64,000 bases of DNA from Bacteroidales bacterium (GTDB lineage Bacteria; Bacteroidota; Bacteroidia; Bacteroidales; F082). The stretch is taken from contig JAFXLL010000012.1 of assembly GCA_017531225.1 (NCBI GenBank), positions 124,001 to 188,000 on the forward strand. The letters are read 5' to 3'. Below, one piece after another: positions 8,976 through 17,244 of the stretch. Within the stretch, counting starts at the first letter, position 1. Each line of letters opens with the position of its first letter. Position numbers and translations under genes: made by a program. The notes under the pieces were generated by a model that worked only from the letters and a program-made list of their open reading frames with translations, was not told the origin of the DNA and did no database searches.

Positions 8976-9604
8976 AGCGCCTGATATTATTCATATTGTG
9001 GGGTTGGCTGTTCCCCATTTGCCTTTTCGCCCAGAACGTCCGTCCCGGTCATGACTGGAACGTGAATACATCCGCCTATGACTTCAACATGACACTGATC
9101 GTACAGGTTCAGGTGAGCGGTGAATTGAATCCGGCCTTGGAGTTGGGTGCTTTCTGCGGCCCGGAATGCCGGGGAATCGCTACCGCGCAGTATGAAAACG
9201 CATTGGGTACTTACCTCTGGTACTTGGTCGTTCACGGCAACAGCGACGACCCCATCGAGTTCTTTGTCAGAGTGGACGGCGAAGAGCTGAAGGCAGAAAC
9301 CACCTATCATCTCGCCTTTGTCCCCAATGAGGTGATCGGACAACCCGCCCATCCTCAAATCATCGATTTTGTCAACCTTGAACCCACGGGTTGCATTTCC
9401 TTTGAGGACGGTGGCTTCTTTGCCGAAAATAAACCATACAGTGGGGTAACGGAAGTGTATGACATCAATGGCCGCTTGATGCAAATCATCCAATTGGACC
9501 CGTTGCTCCCAACCCTTCATCCGCACACTCCTTCCGGAATCTACATAGTGAGAACCACTTTGGGCACAGGTGAAGTGCTGACGAAAAAGATAGTAATTTA
9601 TTAA
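8972..9604 (+). CDS. small T9SS-secreted surface protein
   Basis: The 210-residue protein starts inside the stop of the giant adhesin (ATGA overlap), so the two are translationally coupled. It has a signal peptide (MKRLILFILWGWLFPICLFA before Q). One beta-rich domain follows (about 22-135: RPGHDWNVNTSAYDFNMT ... LGAFCGPECRGIA). A short T9SS type A sorting domain closes it (about 150-210, ending LGTGEVLTKKIVIY). The central domain is clearly homologous to the N-terminal domain of the next gene and to a domain late in the giant adhesin. The conserved GAFCGxECRG signature recurs in Bacteroidota surface proteins, but I know of no assigned function. The protein may be a minimal cargo or partner of its neighbours. 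Confidence 0.85.
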   Translation: MKRLILFILWGWLFPICLFAQNVRPGHDWNVNTSAYDFNMTLIVQVQVSGELNPALELGAFCGPECRGIATAQYENALGTYLWYLVVHGNSDDPIEFFVRVDGEELKAETTYHLAFVPNEVIGQPAHPQIIDFVNLEPTGCISFEDGGFFAENKPYSGVTEVYDINGRLMQIIQLDPLLPTLHPHTPSGIYIVRTTLGTGEVLTKKIVIY

Positions 9605-9631
9605 ATTGATTATCAAAATATTAGATACAAA

Positions 9632-11584
9632 ATGAAACGTTTTTTTGTGATTGTGATGGCAGGGTTGTTTCTCTCTTTTGACCTCTATGCCCAGCACTCT
9701 CGTCCAGGACATGATTGGACTGTGAATTCATCTGCTTTTGATTTCAACATGACGGTCGTTCTTCAAGTTCAGCAGGATGGTGTGGTAGATCCCTCTCTTG
9801 AGATTGGGGCGTTTTGCGGAGAGGAATGCCGAGGTACCGCCAAGTCGAAGTATGAGAGCGTTCTTGACAAGTATGTTTGGTATTTGGTCATCCATGGAGA
9901 CTCCGGCGATCCCATCAATTTCTATGTCCGGCAGGCTGGCGTGGAGTTGGATGCCGAGACCACCTATAGTCTCGTCTTTGTGCCAAACAACATTATCGGA
10001 AATCCCACCAACCCACTCGTCGTCAACTTCACTTCATCGGCACAGCATGACTACCTGTTGGTTACCGACCCGAGCCAACTTGTGGCTGGACGCGACCTTC
10101 TTTTCTCAGCTTCCAAGGTTTTGGATGTGACCAACGCCACGGCAATCACCCTCGATTCATGGGATGTCAACGTAAAAGCAGACGGAACGGCAAGGCTTGT
10201 GAATCTTTCCAACGATGAAAAGTTGGAGGGTTATCTTTTTGCCCAATGTGTGTTCATCAGCGGAGCATACGACCTTCTCGATGTCACAGATGCCCAAACG
10301 ATGTATGTGGTGCCTTCGGGTAGTACATTGACCGTGAATGAGTTGAATACTGTGAACGTCAGCAACCTGATTGTTGAGGACGGTGCACAATTGGTCAACG
10401 CTTCTCCTGGTGTGCGGGCTACCCTTCAGAAGAACATCAGCGCCTACGCCGACATCGAGGTAGCCGATGGATGGTACACTGTAGCGGCGCCATTGAGAGC
10501 GGTAGATGTGGATTTGAACTCGAATATGACAGCGTTCGAATACGACCTCTACGAATTCGACGAGACCAACCTGACCCATGAGGAATGGCGGAACTACAAG
10601 GTTGATGGGAACTTTGAGAACTTCACCCCGGGCAGAGGCTATCTCTATGCCAATGACCATGACGTCACCCTCAACATGTTCGGGCCTTTGAACGCTGCGA
10701 ATGTGACTGTTGCCATGACTTACACGGCGGATAGGCCTGATGAGTTGAAGGGTTTCAACCTGATAGGGAATCCTTATCCTCATGCGATTTACAAGGGCCA
10801 TGGCGCCGCCATCGACGACAACCGGTTGAGCGACGGCTATTACCTGCTGTCGAATGACGGAGCTTGGCAGGTGAAGACCTATTCCGACCCAATCCTTCCT
10901 GGGCAGGGTGTCCTGGTCATGACTGCCGAGGCGGGAGACTTCACCATTGCCAAGACGACAGCCTTGGCCACGGCGGAGTCGAGCACCAGCAAAGGCAGAT
11001 CGACTGACCATGGCCGGATTTCCTTAAGGGTGAGTGATGGGGCGTCTGAAGATGTCGCCTATCTGTACGGAACCATGGAGGGACGTAACCTCAGGAAGAT
11101 TCCCCACCTCAACAACGACGTTCCGGAGCTGTCGTTCTGTCTCGACAGGGAACGTTTCGCCATCGCCCATGTGGATGACAGCCTTGCCGCCGTGGAGGTG
11201 CGATTCGACAACCGAAAGGTTGCCACTTATACCATGACTTGGGATCTCTCCGAATGGCAAGGCGGTCATCCATACTTGATCGATCACTTCACCGGAGCGG
11301 AGATCGGTATGTTGAACCAATCATCCTATACCTTCGAGGCCAATGGTCATGAACATCCCTTCCGCTTCCAACTGGTACTGGACAAGGCCTTGGAGGGAAC
11401 AGTGACGGTATTTCCTGATTTCCAGGGTGAAGGTGTCTTCCAAGTCATCGACCTGTCGGGACGAGTCGTGTTTAGCCAACAGGGTGGGAATGTGATCGAC
11501 ACTCGGGGACTGGCTCCTGGGGTCTATGTAGTGCGCCTCATCGAGGGTGATCGCGAAAGAATGGAGAAAATCCTGGTGCGATAA
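9632..11584 (+). CDS. T9SS-secreted surface protein with GAFCGxECRG domain
   Basis: The 650-residue protein has a signal peptide (MKRFFVIVMAGLFLSFDLYA before Q). Its N-terminal domain (about 22-135) closely matches that of the preceding gene (RPGHDWTVNSSAFDFNMTVV, GAFCGEECRG). A long central region, about 150-560, looks like a beta-helix or beta-sandwich leading into a typical T9SS passenger segment (LKGFNLIGNPYPHAIY). It ends with a type A sorting domain (about 590-650: VFQVIDLSGRVVFSQ ... GVYVVRLIEGDRERMEKILV). No catalytic residues are evident. It is the last gene of the plus-strand surface cluster and converges on the AAA ATPase gene 16 bases downstream. Confidence 0.85.
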   Translation: MKRFFVIVMAGLFLSFDLYAQHSRPGHDWTVNSSAFDFNMTVVLQVQQDGVVDPSLEIGAFCGEECRGTAKSKYESVLDKYVWYLVIHGDSGDPINFYVRQAGVELDAETTYSLVFVPNNIIGNPTNPLVVNFTSSAQHDYLLVTDPSQLVAGRDLLFSASKVLDVTNATAITLDSWDVNVKADGTARLVNLSNDEKLEGYLFAQCVFISGAYDLLDVTDAQTMYVVPSGSTLTVNELNTVNVSNLIVEDGAQLVNASPGVRATLQKNISAYADIEVADGWYTVAAPLRAVDVDLNSNMTAFEYDLYEFDETNLTHEEWRNYKVDGNFENFTPGRGYLYANDHDVTLNMFGPLNAANVTVAMTYTADRPDELKGFNLIGNPYPHAIYKGHGAAIDDNRLSDGYYLLSNDGAWQVKTYSDPILPGQGVLVMTAEAGDFTIAKTTALATAESSTSKGRSTDHGRISLRVSDGASEDVAYLYGTMEGRNLRKIPHLNNDVPELSFCLDRERFAIAHVDDSLAAVEVRFDNRKVATYTMTWDLSEWQGGHPYLIDHFTGAEIGMLNQSSYTFEANGHEHPFRFQLVLDKALEGTVTVFPDFQGEGVFQVIDLSGRVVFSQQGGNVIDTRGLAPGVYVVRLIEGDRERMEKILVR

Positions 11585-11600
11585 GACGTTTGCAAATGAA

Positions 11601-12803
11601 TTAATACAAAAACCCCAGCATCCACAGAGGTAATTTGGCTCCGTTTGGCGATTCTATGTCGTCGGCAAAAACATAGGAATTGGGCAAATCGGCTATTTGT
11701 TTGAAGCCTTTGTCCTTGCCGCCAATTTCGAAGCGATACTTGGAATCCACTTTGAAGTCGCCTTTGTCTTTGCCATATTCAACAAGATGGTCTTCGGATA
11801 GTTGGGTGATGGCAAAGGTCTCTCGTGCCGTTCCAATATCGACCGAAGAGGGGCTTAGGGCATAGAGCAGATTTGTGTTTTCAAGATACACTTTGTCGGG
11901 TTTGGTGAGTTTGCCAACGCTTTTCTTGTCCGAATAGAGCAGGTTTAATAGCTTGGCGTCGCCCAGGTTCTTCAGATAACCCACGACAGTGTCCCTGCCA
12001 ATCTCGATGGCAGCAGCCAATCGGTTGGCATTGACTTCGTAAGGTACACCTTCGGCAATGACGGCAATCAGGGCCTTGATTTTTCGGGTATAGGCTACGT
12101 CAATCTTGCAGATGAAAGGCAGTTCGGTCTCCACGACATAGTTGACCACTTGTTCGATACGGGTATAATAGTCTAAAGGGTCTTCCAAATAGAAGGGATA
12201 ATAACCATATTGGAGGTATTTTTTAAATTGCTGGATGGGTTTGCAATGGGCAGCTACAGATTGCCACAACTCGTAAGGACGAGCGAGAATATCTTCTAAA
12301 GTCCATACGGGCAAGTCGATGTGTTCATAGAACCTCAGCGCCTCGCGGAATGACAAACCTGACATGGTGTATTTGACGCAACGTCGTGACAGGTCGGCAT
12401 CACCAGCCAACAAACTCAATAGCGATGATCCGCTGATAATCACCTTTAGCTCGGGGAATAGGTCATAGATTTCCTTTATCTCGCGGCTCCAGCCTTCGTA
12501 TTTGTGGATTTCGTCGATAATGAGTCGTTCGCCGCCATTCATAACGAACTCTCCAGCAAGGTCAACAAGGGTCCTGCGGGAAAAGTCGATGGTGTCGGCT
12601 GAGCAATACAACACCTTTCTGTCGCCAGGCTGATAGTTCAACTTGATGTATTGTTTGAGCAGTGTTGATTTGCCTACTCCTTTGGCACCTTGTATTGAAA
12701 GAAGTCGGGCATCCCAATGCACGCGGTTCATCATTTCCCTAACAATATCCAATGAGGTGTTGGCAATTAATCGGTCGTGTTTTGCGAATAATGTATCCAT
12801 CAT
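11601..12803 (-). CDS. AAA family ATPase with DUF4143 domain
   Basis: The 400-residue protein has a Walker A motif (IQGAKGVGKSTLLKQ, near residue 40) and a Walker B (RLIIDEIHKYEGW). An STAND/AAA-like sensor region follows (KVIISGSSLL), then a C-terminal DUF4143 winged-helix region with a nuclease-like tail (KYRFEIGGKDKGFKQ). It matches the predicted ATPase family COG1373, which is common and often multi-copy in Bacteroidota; its cellular role is unknown. It is monocistronic and divergent from rsmE. A minus-strand -7 element at 12823-12830 gives a leader of about 15 bases. A second ATG lies one codon in. Confidence 0.9.
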   Translation of the reverse strand: MMDTLFAKHDRLIANTSLDIVREMMNRVHWDARLLSIQGAKGVGKSTLLKQYIKLNYQPGDRKVLYCSADTIDFSRRTLVDLAGEFVMNGGERLIIDEIHKYEGWSREIKEIYDLFPELKVIISGSSLLSLLAGDADLSRRCVKYTMSGLSFREALRFYEHIDLPVWTLEDILARPYELWQSVAAHCKPIQQFKKYLQYGYYPFYLEDPLDYYTRIEQVVNYVVETELPFICKIDVAYTRKIKALIAVIAEGVPYEVNANRLAAAIEIGRDTVVGYLKNLGDAKLLNLLYSDKKSVGKLTKPDKVYLENTNLLYALSPSSVDIGTARETFAITQLSEDHLVEYGKDKGDFKVDSKYRFEIGGKDKGFKQIADLPNSYVFADDIESPNGAKLPLWMLGFLY

Positions 12804-12822
12804 GTTTTTTTTGTTTTGTTTG

Positions 12823-12830
12823 CAAAGATA
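12823..12830 (-). promoter_or_regulatory. -7 element of the AAA/DUF4143 ATPase gene
   Basis: Read on the minus strand the sequence is TATCTTTG, a perfect match to the Bacteroidota TAnnTTTG -7 element. It lies 20 bases before the start codon. Confidence 0.65.
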
Positions 12831-12936
12831 CGAAAAGTGTTGTTTGCAACCAACATATTTCTGTAAAAAATGTTGGTTATAGGCAACGCTTTGTTTTTTT
12901 ATTACAGAGATGGCGCGTTTACTGTCTCTACTTTTT

Positions 12937-12944
12937 TATCTTTG
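12937..12944 (+). promoter_or_regulatory. -7 element of rsmE
   Basis: TATCTTTG sits nine bases before the ATG at 12953. It means longer upstream starts in the same frame would not be transcribed, which fixes the rsmE start. It pairs back-to-back with the minus-strand element at 12823-12830. Confidence 0.7.
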
Positions 12945-12952
12945 CACCAGCT

Positions 12953-13660
12953 ATGAACGTATTCTACATCAAAGGTGCCACCGAAGGCCTCAACGTTTTT
13001 CCCGAAGAGGAATCCAAACACTGTGTGAAAGTGCTGCGGATGACGGAAGGGGAGACTTTTTGCGTGACTGATGGTGAAGGCTTTTTGTATGATGCCGAGT
13101 TGGTGGAAGCGTTGCCCAAACATGCTACGGTCAACTTGACAAACAAACGTCCGGGTTATGACCATTGGGACTTCAAGCTTGAAATAGCCATCGCCCCGAC
13201 CAAACTCAACGAACGCACAGAGTGGTTCCTTGAAAAGGCAACGGAAATCGGCATCGACCATGTGCAGTTGTTCACTTCGTATCATTCCGAGCGCCGTGCA
13301 GCCAACGTGGAGCGCTTTCAAAAAGTGATGGTGGCGGCAATGAAGCAGTCCATTAAATCACGCCTTCCGAAGATTGACGACTTGATGCCTTTCGATAAAC
13401 TGGTGAAGCAACCCTTCGAGGGACAGAAATTTATCGCTTGGATCGACGATGATGTGAAAGATTGTCTTTGCGATTTATATCATAAAGGTGAAAACGCTTT
13501 GATCCTTATCGGTCCAGAGGGCGACTTCAGTCCTGAGGAAGTGGCATTAGCCAAAGAAAACGGTTTTGTGCCATGCAGTTTGGGCGATGCTCGGCTGAGG
13601 ACAGAAACGGCAGCCTTAGTGGCTTGCCATACGGTACAGCTAATCAATCAAAAGAAATGA
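12953..13660 (+). CDS. rsmE: 16S rRNA m3U1498 methyltransferase RsmE
   Basis: The 235-residue SPOUT-superfamily protein uses SAM to methylate N3 of U1498 in 16S rRNA. The N-terminal PUA-like part carries the EESKHCVKVLRMTEGE motif. The C-terminal knot has LILIGPEGDFSPEE (about residue 182) and LGDARLRTETAA (about 212), both diagnostic of the family. The start at 12953 is set by the promoter directly upstream and by the normal family length; an open frame reaches back to 12752 but encodes low-complexity hydrophobic sequence. The stop overlaps the next start (ATGA), so the DUF4159 gene is co-translated. Confidence 0.95.
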   Translation: MNVFYIKGATEGLNVFPEEESKHCVKVLRMTEGETFCVTDGEGFLYDAELVEALPKHATVNLTNKRPGYDHWDFKLEIAIAPTKLNERTEWFLEKATEIGIDHVQLFTSYHSERRAANVERFQKVMVAAMKQSIKSRLPKIDDLMPFDKLVKQPFEGQKFIAWIDDDVKDCLCDLYHKGENALILIGPEGDFSPEEVALAKENGFVPCSLGDARLRTETAALVACHTVQLINQKK

Positions 13661-14304
13661 GAAAACTGTTGGTCGTCATAGTACTCCTGTTTCCGTTGCT
13701 CGTTTCAGCACAGCAACTGAATATCGCTTTGCTGAAATACCGTGGGGGAGGAGACTGGTATGGTAACCCCACCTCCTTGCCTAATCTAGTGCGTTTTTGC
13801 AATAAGGAAATAGGAACCGACATCAACCCTGACGTTCCTACCGTGGAGCCTTCCAGCCCTGATATCTTCAACTATCCTTACGTCTATATGACGGGTCACG
13901 GCAATGTGGTGTTTGATGCCGCTGAAGCACAGAACCTCCGCAACTACATGCTGGCGGGTGGATTTCTCCATATCGATGATAACTATGGCATCCGTCAGTA
14001 CATTGAACCTCAAATGAAAAAGGTGTTTCCCGAACTGGATTTCGTGGAGCTGCCTTTCACGCATGACATCTTTCAGAAGCCTTATCTCTTTAAGGATGGC
14101 TTGCCTAAGATTCATGAGCATGACGGCAAGGCCCCACAAATGTTCGGCCTGATTTATGAAGGTCGATTGGTGTGCATTTTCACCTACGAATGCGACCTCG
14201 GCGATGGATGGGAGGACCAACGTGTGCATCACGACTCACAAGAGACTCGTGAGAAAGCCTTGCGGATGGGCGCTAATATCCTTCGGTACGTCTTTGAAAA
14301 CTAA
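13657..14304 (+). CDS. exported DUF4159 family protein
   Basis: The 215-residue protein has a signal peptide (MRKLLVVIVLLFPLLVSA before QQ). It matches the DUF4159 family, which has a class-I glutamine-amidotransferase-like fold: YPYVYMTGHGNVVF, then GGFLHIDDNYG near residue 101, and late LGDGWED. Members are exported and usually found in Bacteroidota and Planctomycetes; the biochemical role is not known. The start overlaps the rsmE stop by four bases (ATGA), which excludes upstream extension. It converges with recN, separated only by a 14-base palindrome. Confidence 0.9.
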   Translation: MRKLLVVIVLLFPLLVSAQQLNIALLKYRGGGDWYGNPTSLPNLVRFCNKEIGTDINPDVPTVEPSSPDIFNYPYVYMTGHGNVVFDAAEAQNLRNYMLAGGFLHIDDNYGIRQYIEPQMKKVFPELDFVELPFTHDIFQKPYLFKDGLPKIHEHDGKAPQMFGLIYEGRLVCIFTYECDLGDGWEDQRVHHDSQETREKALRMGANILRYVFEN

Positions 14305-14305
14305 A

Positions 14306-14319
14306 TGGAAGCGCTTCCA
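14306..14319. terminator. perfect palindrome between convergent genes, possible bidirectional terminator
   Basis: TGGAAGCGCTTCCA is a perfect 14-base palindrome filling almost the whole gap between the convergent DUF4159 and recN genes. It could form a short hairpin in either transcript. No T-run follows on either strand, so a terminator role is tentative. Confidence 0.35.
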
Positions 14320-15972
14320 CTAGTTCAACAGTACTTCGGCGGCCTTTAATGCCTCAGGCGTTACTTTGTCGTTGCTGAGCATCTTGGCAATCTCCGTGAT
14401 GCGCTCTTTGGTTGAAAGTACTTTGATATGCGATTGTGTTCGAGCACCTTCATTGTCTTTGTAAATAAAGAAATGATGTGCCGCTTTGCTGGCTACCTGA
14501 GGAAGATGGGTGATTGAAATCAACTGTAATGAAGTCCCCATCCCTTGCATGATGCCACCGATTTTTGCCGCCACCTCGCCAGAAACTCCAGTGTCAATCT
14601 CGTCGAAGATCAGGGTGGGGATGTAGTTGTATTGCGACACCACGCTTTTGATGGAGAGCATCAGTCGTGAGAGTTCTCCTCCAGAAGCCACTTTGCTAAG
14701 CTCAGCCACCTCAATGCCTTTGTTTGCGGAGAACATAAACCGCACTTGATCCAAGCCGGTAGGAGAAAAGTCTTTCAAAAGCTCTACGGCAATTTGGAAC
14801 ACGGCGTGAGGCATGGCCAGTTGTCGTGCGAGGTCGGTGACTTGATCGCCAAAGGTCTTGGCTGCTTTCATGCGCAGGGCATGGAGCTTCGAGGCCAACT
14901 CCCGAAGCAAGGTCTCTTGCTTCTTCAAGGCGCTCTCAGTCTGTGCAATCTCTTGATCGATGTTCTCAAAGGCGTTCACTTTGGTTTCGAGCTCATCGCG
15001 CAACGCAATCAATGCTTCAAACTCCTTGACGTGATGCTTCATCATCAGACGGCTGAGCAGGTCAAAGCGTTCCTGGAGTTCTTGAAGCTTCTCTTCGTCG
15101 AATTGAGCGCCGTCGCCAATGCGTTCCAAATCGTAGGCAATGTCCTTGAGTTCCAATTGGGTGCTCTCAATGCGTTGCAGCAGCTCTTCCGACGATGGCA
15201 TCAGTTGCTTCAGCCGATGCATTGCCGACAACAACTCGTTGAGTTGTGGTAGGATGGCGGTCTCTGAGTTTTCCAACAATCCGTTGGCGCTGAAGAGCAA
15301 CGAACGGATCTCCTCGGCATTTTCCATCACATTCAGGCTCTGCTCAATCTCAGCATATTCGCCTTCCTTGAGTTGGGCTTTCTGCAACTCGTCAAGTTGG
15401 AACTTTAGATAGTCGTTCTCTGCAATGTTTTTCGAAGCGGTTTCGCGCAACTCGTTCAACCTACGTTTGAGGCTGTTGTAAACGCCATAGTTGGTCTGAT
15501 AATCAACCAGCAAATTCTGGCTTTGGGCAATCTCATCTAATAGATGGAGTTGGAAATCGGCATCGGTTAGTAGCAGCGAGTCGTGTTGTGAGTGGATATC
15601 AACCAACTGACTGCCAATTTCTTTCATGACTTGCAGCGATACGGGAGTATCGTTGATGAAGGCACGACTCTTTTTCTGTGGACTGAGTTCACGGCGGAAG
15701 ATGCATTCCTTGTCAAAATCCAGGTCGTTGCTATCAAAAAGAGGTTGTAAGTTGTTGCCGTTCAGCTGAAAATGGGCTTCTACCACGCATTTCATCTCCT
15801 TGTTGAAAAGCACCCCTGTGTCGGCACGATCACCGAGAACAAAACCTAAGGCTCCTAAAAGGATGGATTTGCCGGCGCCCGTTTCACCAGTAATCACGCT
15901 AAAGCCGTCGGTAAAATCGACCGACAGATCCTCGATGAGTGCGTAATTCTTGATGTTCAGCTGTTGGAGCAT
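14320..15972 (-). CDS. recN: DNA repair protein RecN
   Basis: The 550-residue SMC-like ATPase acts in double-strand break repair. The Walker A is at residues 29-36 (GETGAGKS) after the typical N-terminus LQQLNIKNYALIEDLSVDF. A long coiled-coil region (about 160-370) follows. Then come the ABC signature (VASGGELSRLMLSI, about 428-442) and Walker B (TLIFDEIDTGVSG, about 458-470). Length is normal for the family. It is the last gene of the minus-strand run bamD - rpoZ-like - porD-like - recN; the gap to the upstream gene is 12 bases. Confidence 0.97.
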   Translation of the reverse strand: MLQQLNIKNYALIEDLSVDFTDGFSVITGETGAGKSILLGALGFVLGDRADTGVLFNKEMKCVVEAHFQLNGNNLQPLFDSNDLDFDKECIFRRELSPQKKSRAFINDTPVSLQVMKEIGSQLVDIHSQHDSLLLTDADFQLHLLDEIAQSQNLLVDYQTNYGVYNSLKRRLNELRETASKNIAENDYLKFQLDELQKAQLKEGEYAEIEQSLNVMENAEEIRSLLFSANGLLENSETAILPQLNELLSAMHRLKQLMPSSEELLQRIESTQLELKDIAYDLERIGDGAQFDEEKLQELQERFDLLSRLMMKHHVKEFEALIALRDELETKVNAFENIDQEIAQTESALKKQETLLRELASKLHALRMKAAKTFGDQVTDLARQLAMPHAVFQIAVELLKDFSPTGLDQVRFMFSANKGIEVAELSKVASGGELSRLMLSIKSVVSQYNYIPTLIFDEIDTGVSGEVAAKIGGIMQGMGTSLQLISITHLPQVASKAAHHFFIYKDNEGARTQSHIKVLSTKERITEIAKMLSNDKVTPEALKAAEVLLN

Positions 15973-15984
15973 AGGGCGGAAATG

Positions 15985-16899
15985 CTATTTTTTCCCGCCT
16001 TGAAGAATGGCATCGTACTGCGATGACTTCGACGGATCAATCTGTTTCATGATGCTTGAAGCCGTGGTCTTTTCCTGCTGAGTGCCTTCGCTGAACACGT
16101 TGATGATCTCGTCGCGCTTCGATTCCACTATGAGTTGCAGCCAGAAACATGTGGGATAGTTGCTGTGGACGGCCTGAAGGTATTGTAGCGAGGTGAGGAT
16201 GGCAGCGCGTCCTTGGTCGGGTTTTTCTGACATCACATCGAGACCCAAGCGGTGGTATTCATAAAGGAACTGGTGGAGGACAGCATAGCTGTTGCTGTTT
16301 GTGTTTTCTACCAACCAATAACGGTTCTTGTTGCCGTCAAAAGCTTTCCAACCAGGCTGTGATGAGCTCTGAGCGTTGTTGACGATCTGCTCAGCAGCCT
16401 CAAAGAAAGGTTTGCCACCGTTTAATGAAAAGCTGTCGAAGTCGAATCCCAAAAACATGTAGATGTAGAAAGCGATTGAGGAGGTCAGGTCGGAGATGTG
16501 TGTATTCATGCTGAAATCGAGAGGTTGACCGTCAGTGTAGCTGAAGGCAAACTTAGGATCCACATAGTTGAACATCGGAGTAGTGTAGCTCGATTTGTAG
16601 CATGGACGGCGCAGTGCCATGTTGAGTTCGCCAGTGTACGAGTCAGAATCGGTGCGTTCCTTGAGGGTGATGACCATGGAACACTCGATCTTCTCGCTGG
16701 GCTTGAAATTAATGTTGGTCCACTTGGTGTTGTTGATGAACTCATACAAAGCCGTCTGCATGTTCTCAAAAACACTCTTATCGCTGCCGGGTATTTGGCT
16801 GGAGTTGATGGCAATGTCGCATTTTATCTCCTGTGCGGCAGCGATGTTCGCAAAGAACATGCAGATGACGATGATGAATGAAACGATAGACCTTTTCAT
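15985..16899 (-). CDS. porD: DUF4835 family protein, PorD-like T9SS-associated protein
   Basis: The 304-residue exported protein has a signal peptide (MKRSIVSFIIVICMFFANIAAA before Q). The sequence fits DUF4835: QEIKCDIAINSSQIPGSDKS near the N-terminus, FEPYxF-type FNYVDPKFAFSYTDGQPL mid-protein, and LNGGKPFFEAAEQIVNNAQSS. Family members in Bacteroidota are annotated as T9SS protein PorD, and recN is their usual neighbour, as here. The precise function in secretion is not settled. In related genomes coaBC commonly lies between the rpoZ-like gene and this one; here the two genes are four bases apart and coaBC is absent. Confidence 0.8.
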   Translation of the reverse strand: MKRSIVSFIIVICMFFANIAAAQEIKCDIAINSSQIPGSDKSVFENMQTALYEFINNTKWTNINFKPSEKIECSMVITLKERTDSDSYTGELNMALRRPCYKSSYTTPMFNYVDPKFAFSYTDGQPLDFSMNTHISDLTSSIAFYIYMFLGFDFDSFSLNGGKPFFEAAEQIVNNAQSSSQPGWKAFDGNKNRYWLVENTNSNSYAVLHQFLYEYHRLGLDVMSEKPDQGRAAILTSLQYLQAVHSNYPTCFWLQLIVESKRDEIINVFSEGTQQEKTTASSIMKQIDPSKSSQYDAILQGGKK

Positions 16900-16903
16900 G
16901 GGA

Positions 16904-17239
16904 TTAGAACTCGTCTTGAGTCTCTTTTCTCGGGTTGCGGAAGTAGATCTCGTCGTTAAGGAATTCGTGGATAGCGATCAGCGTAGGCTTGGGCAGGCGC
17001 TCGTAGAACTTGGCGATTTCGATTTGCTCGCGGTTCTCGAAAACTTCCTCAAGGCTGTCATTATTGGTGGCAAACTCCTCAATCTTCTTGTTGAGTTCTT
17101 CCTTCATCTCACTGGCAATCTGGTTGGCGCGTTTGGTCAGGATGGCCACGGTCTCGTAGATGTTGCCTGTGCCTTTGTAAAACTGGTCTTTCTGACGGGT
17201 AACCACCGTCGTTTCGGTTCTGATTTTCTTGAAATCCAT
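16904..17239 (-). CDS. rpoZ: RNA polymerase omega subunit-like protein (Bacteroidota type)
   Basis: The 111-residue protein (MDFKKIRTETTVVTRQKDQF ... NIYETVAILTKRANQIASEM) matches the small Bacteroidota Rpb6/omega family that sits between bamD and coaBC. The conserved part is the omega-fold segment of helices at about residues 25-60. It binds and stabilises the beta-prime subunit in known homologues. The acidic C-terminal half (EEVFENREQIEIAKFYERLP) is typical of the Bacteroidota form. It lies five bases after bamD in the same operon. Confidence 0.85.
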   Translation of the reverse strand: MDFKKIRTETTVVTRQKDQFYKGTGNIYETVAILTKRANQIASEMKEELNKKIEEFATNNDSLEEVFENREQIEIAKFYERLPKPTLIAIHEFLNDEIYFRNPRKETQDEF

Positions 17240-17244
17240 AGTAC

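Noticed and set aside
12752-12952. Extended N-terminus for rsmE
   Set aside because: The extension crosses both divergent promoters and encodes low-complexity sequence. The family length fits the ATG at 12953.
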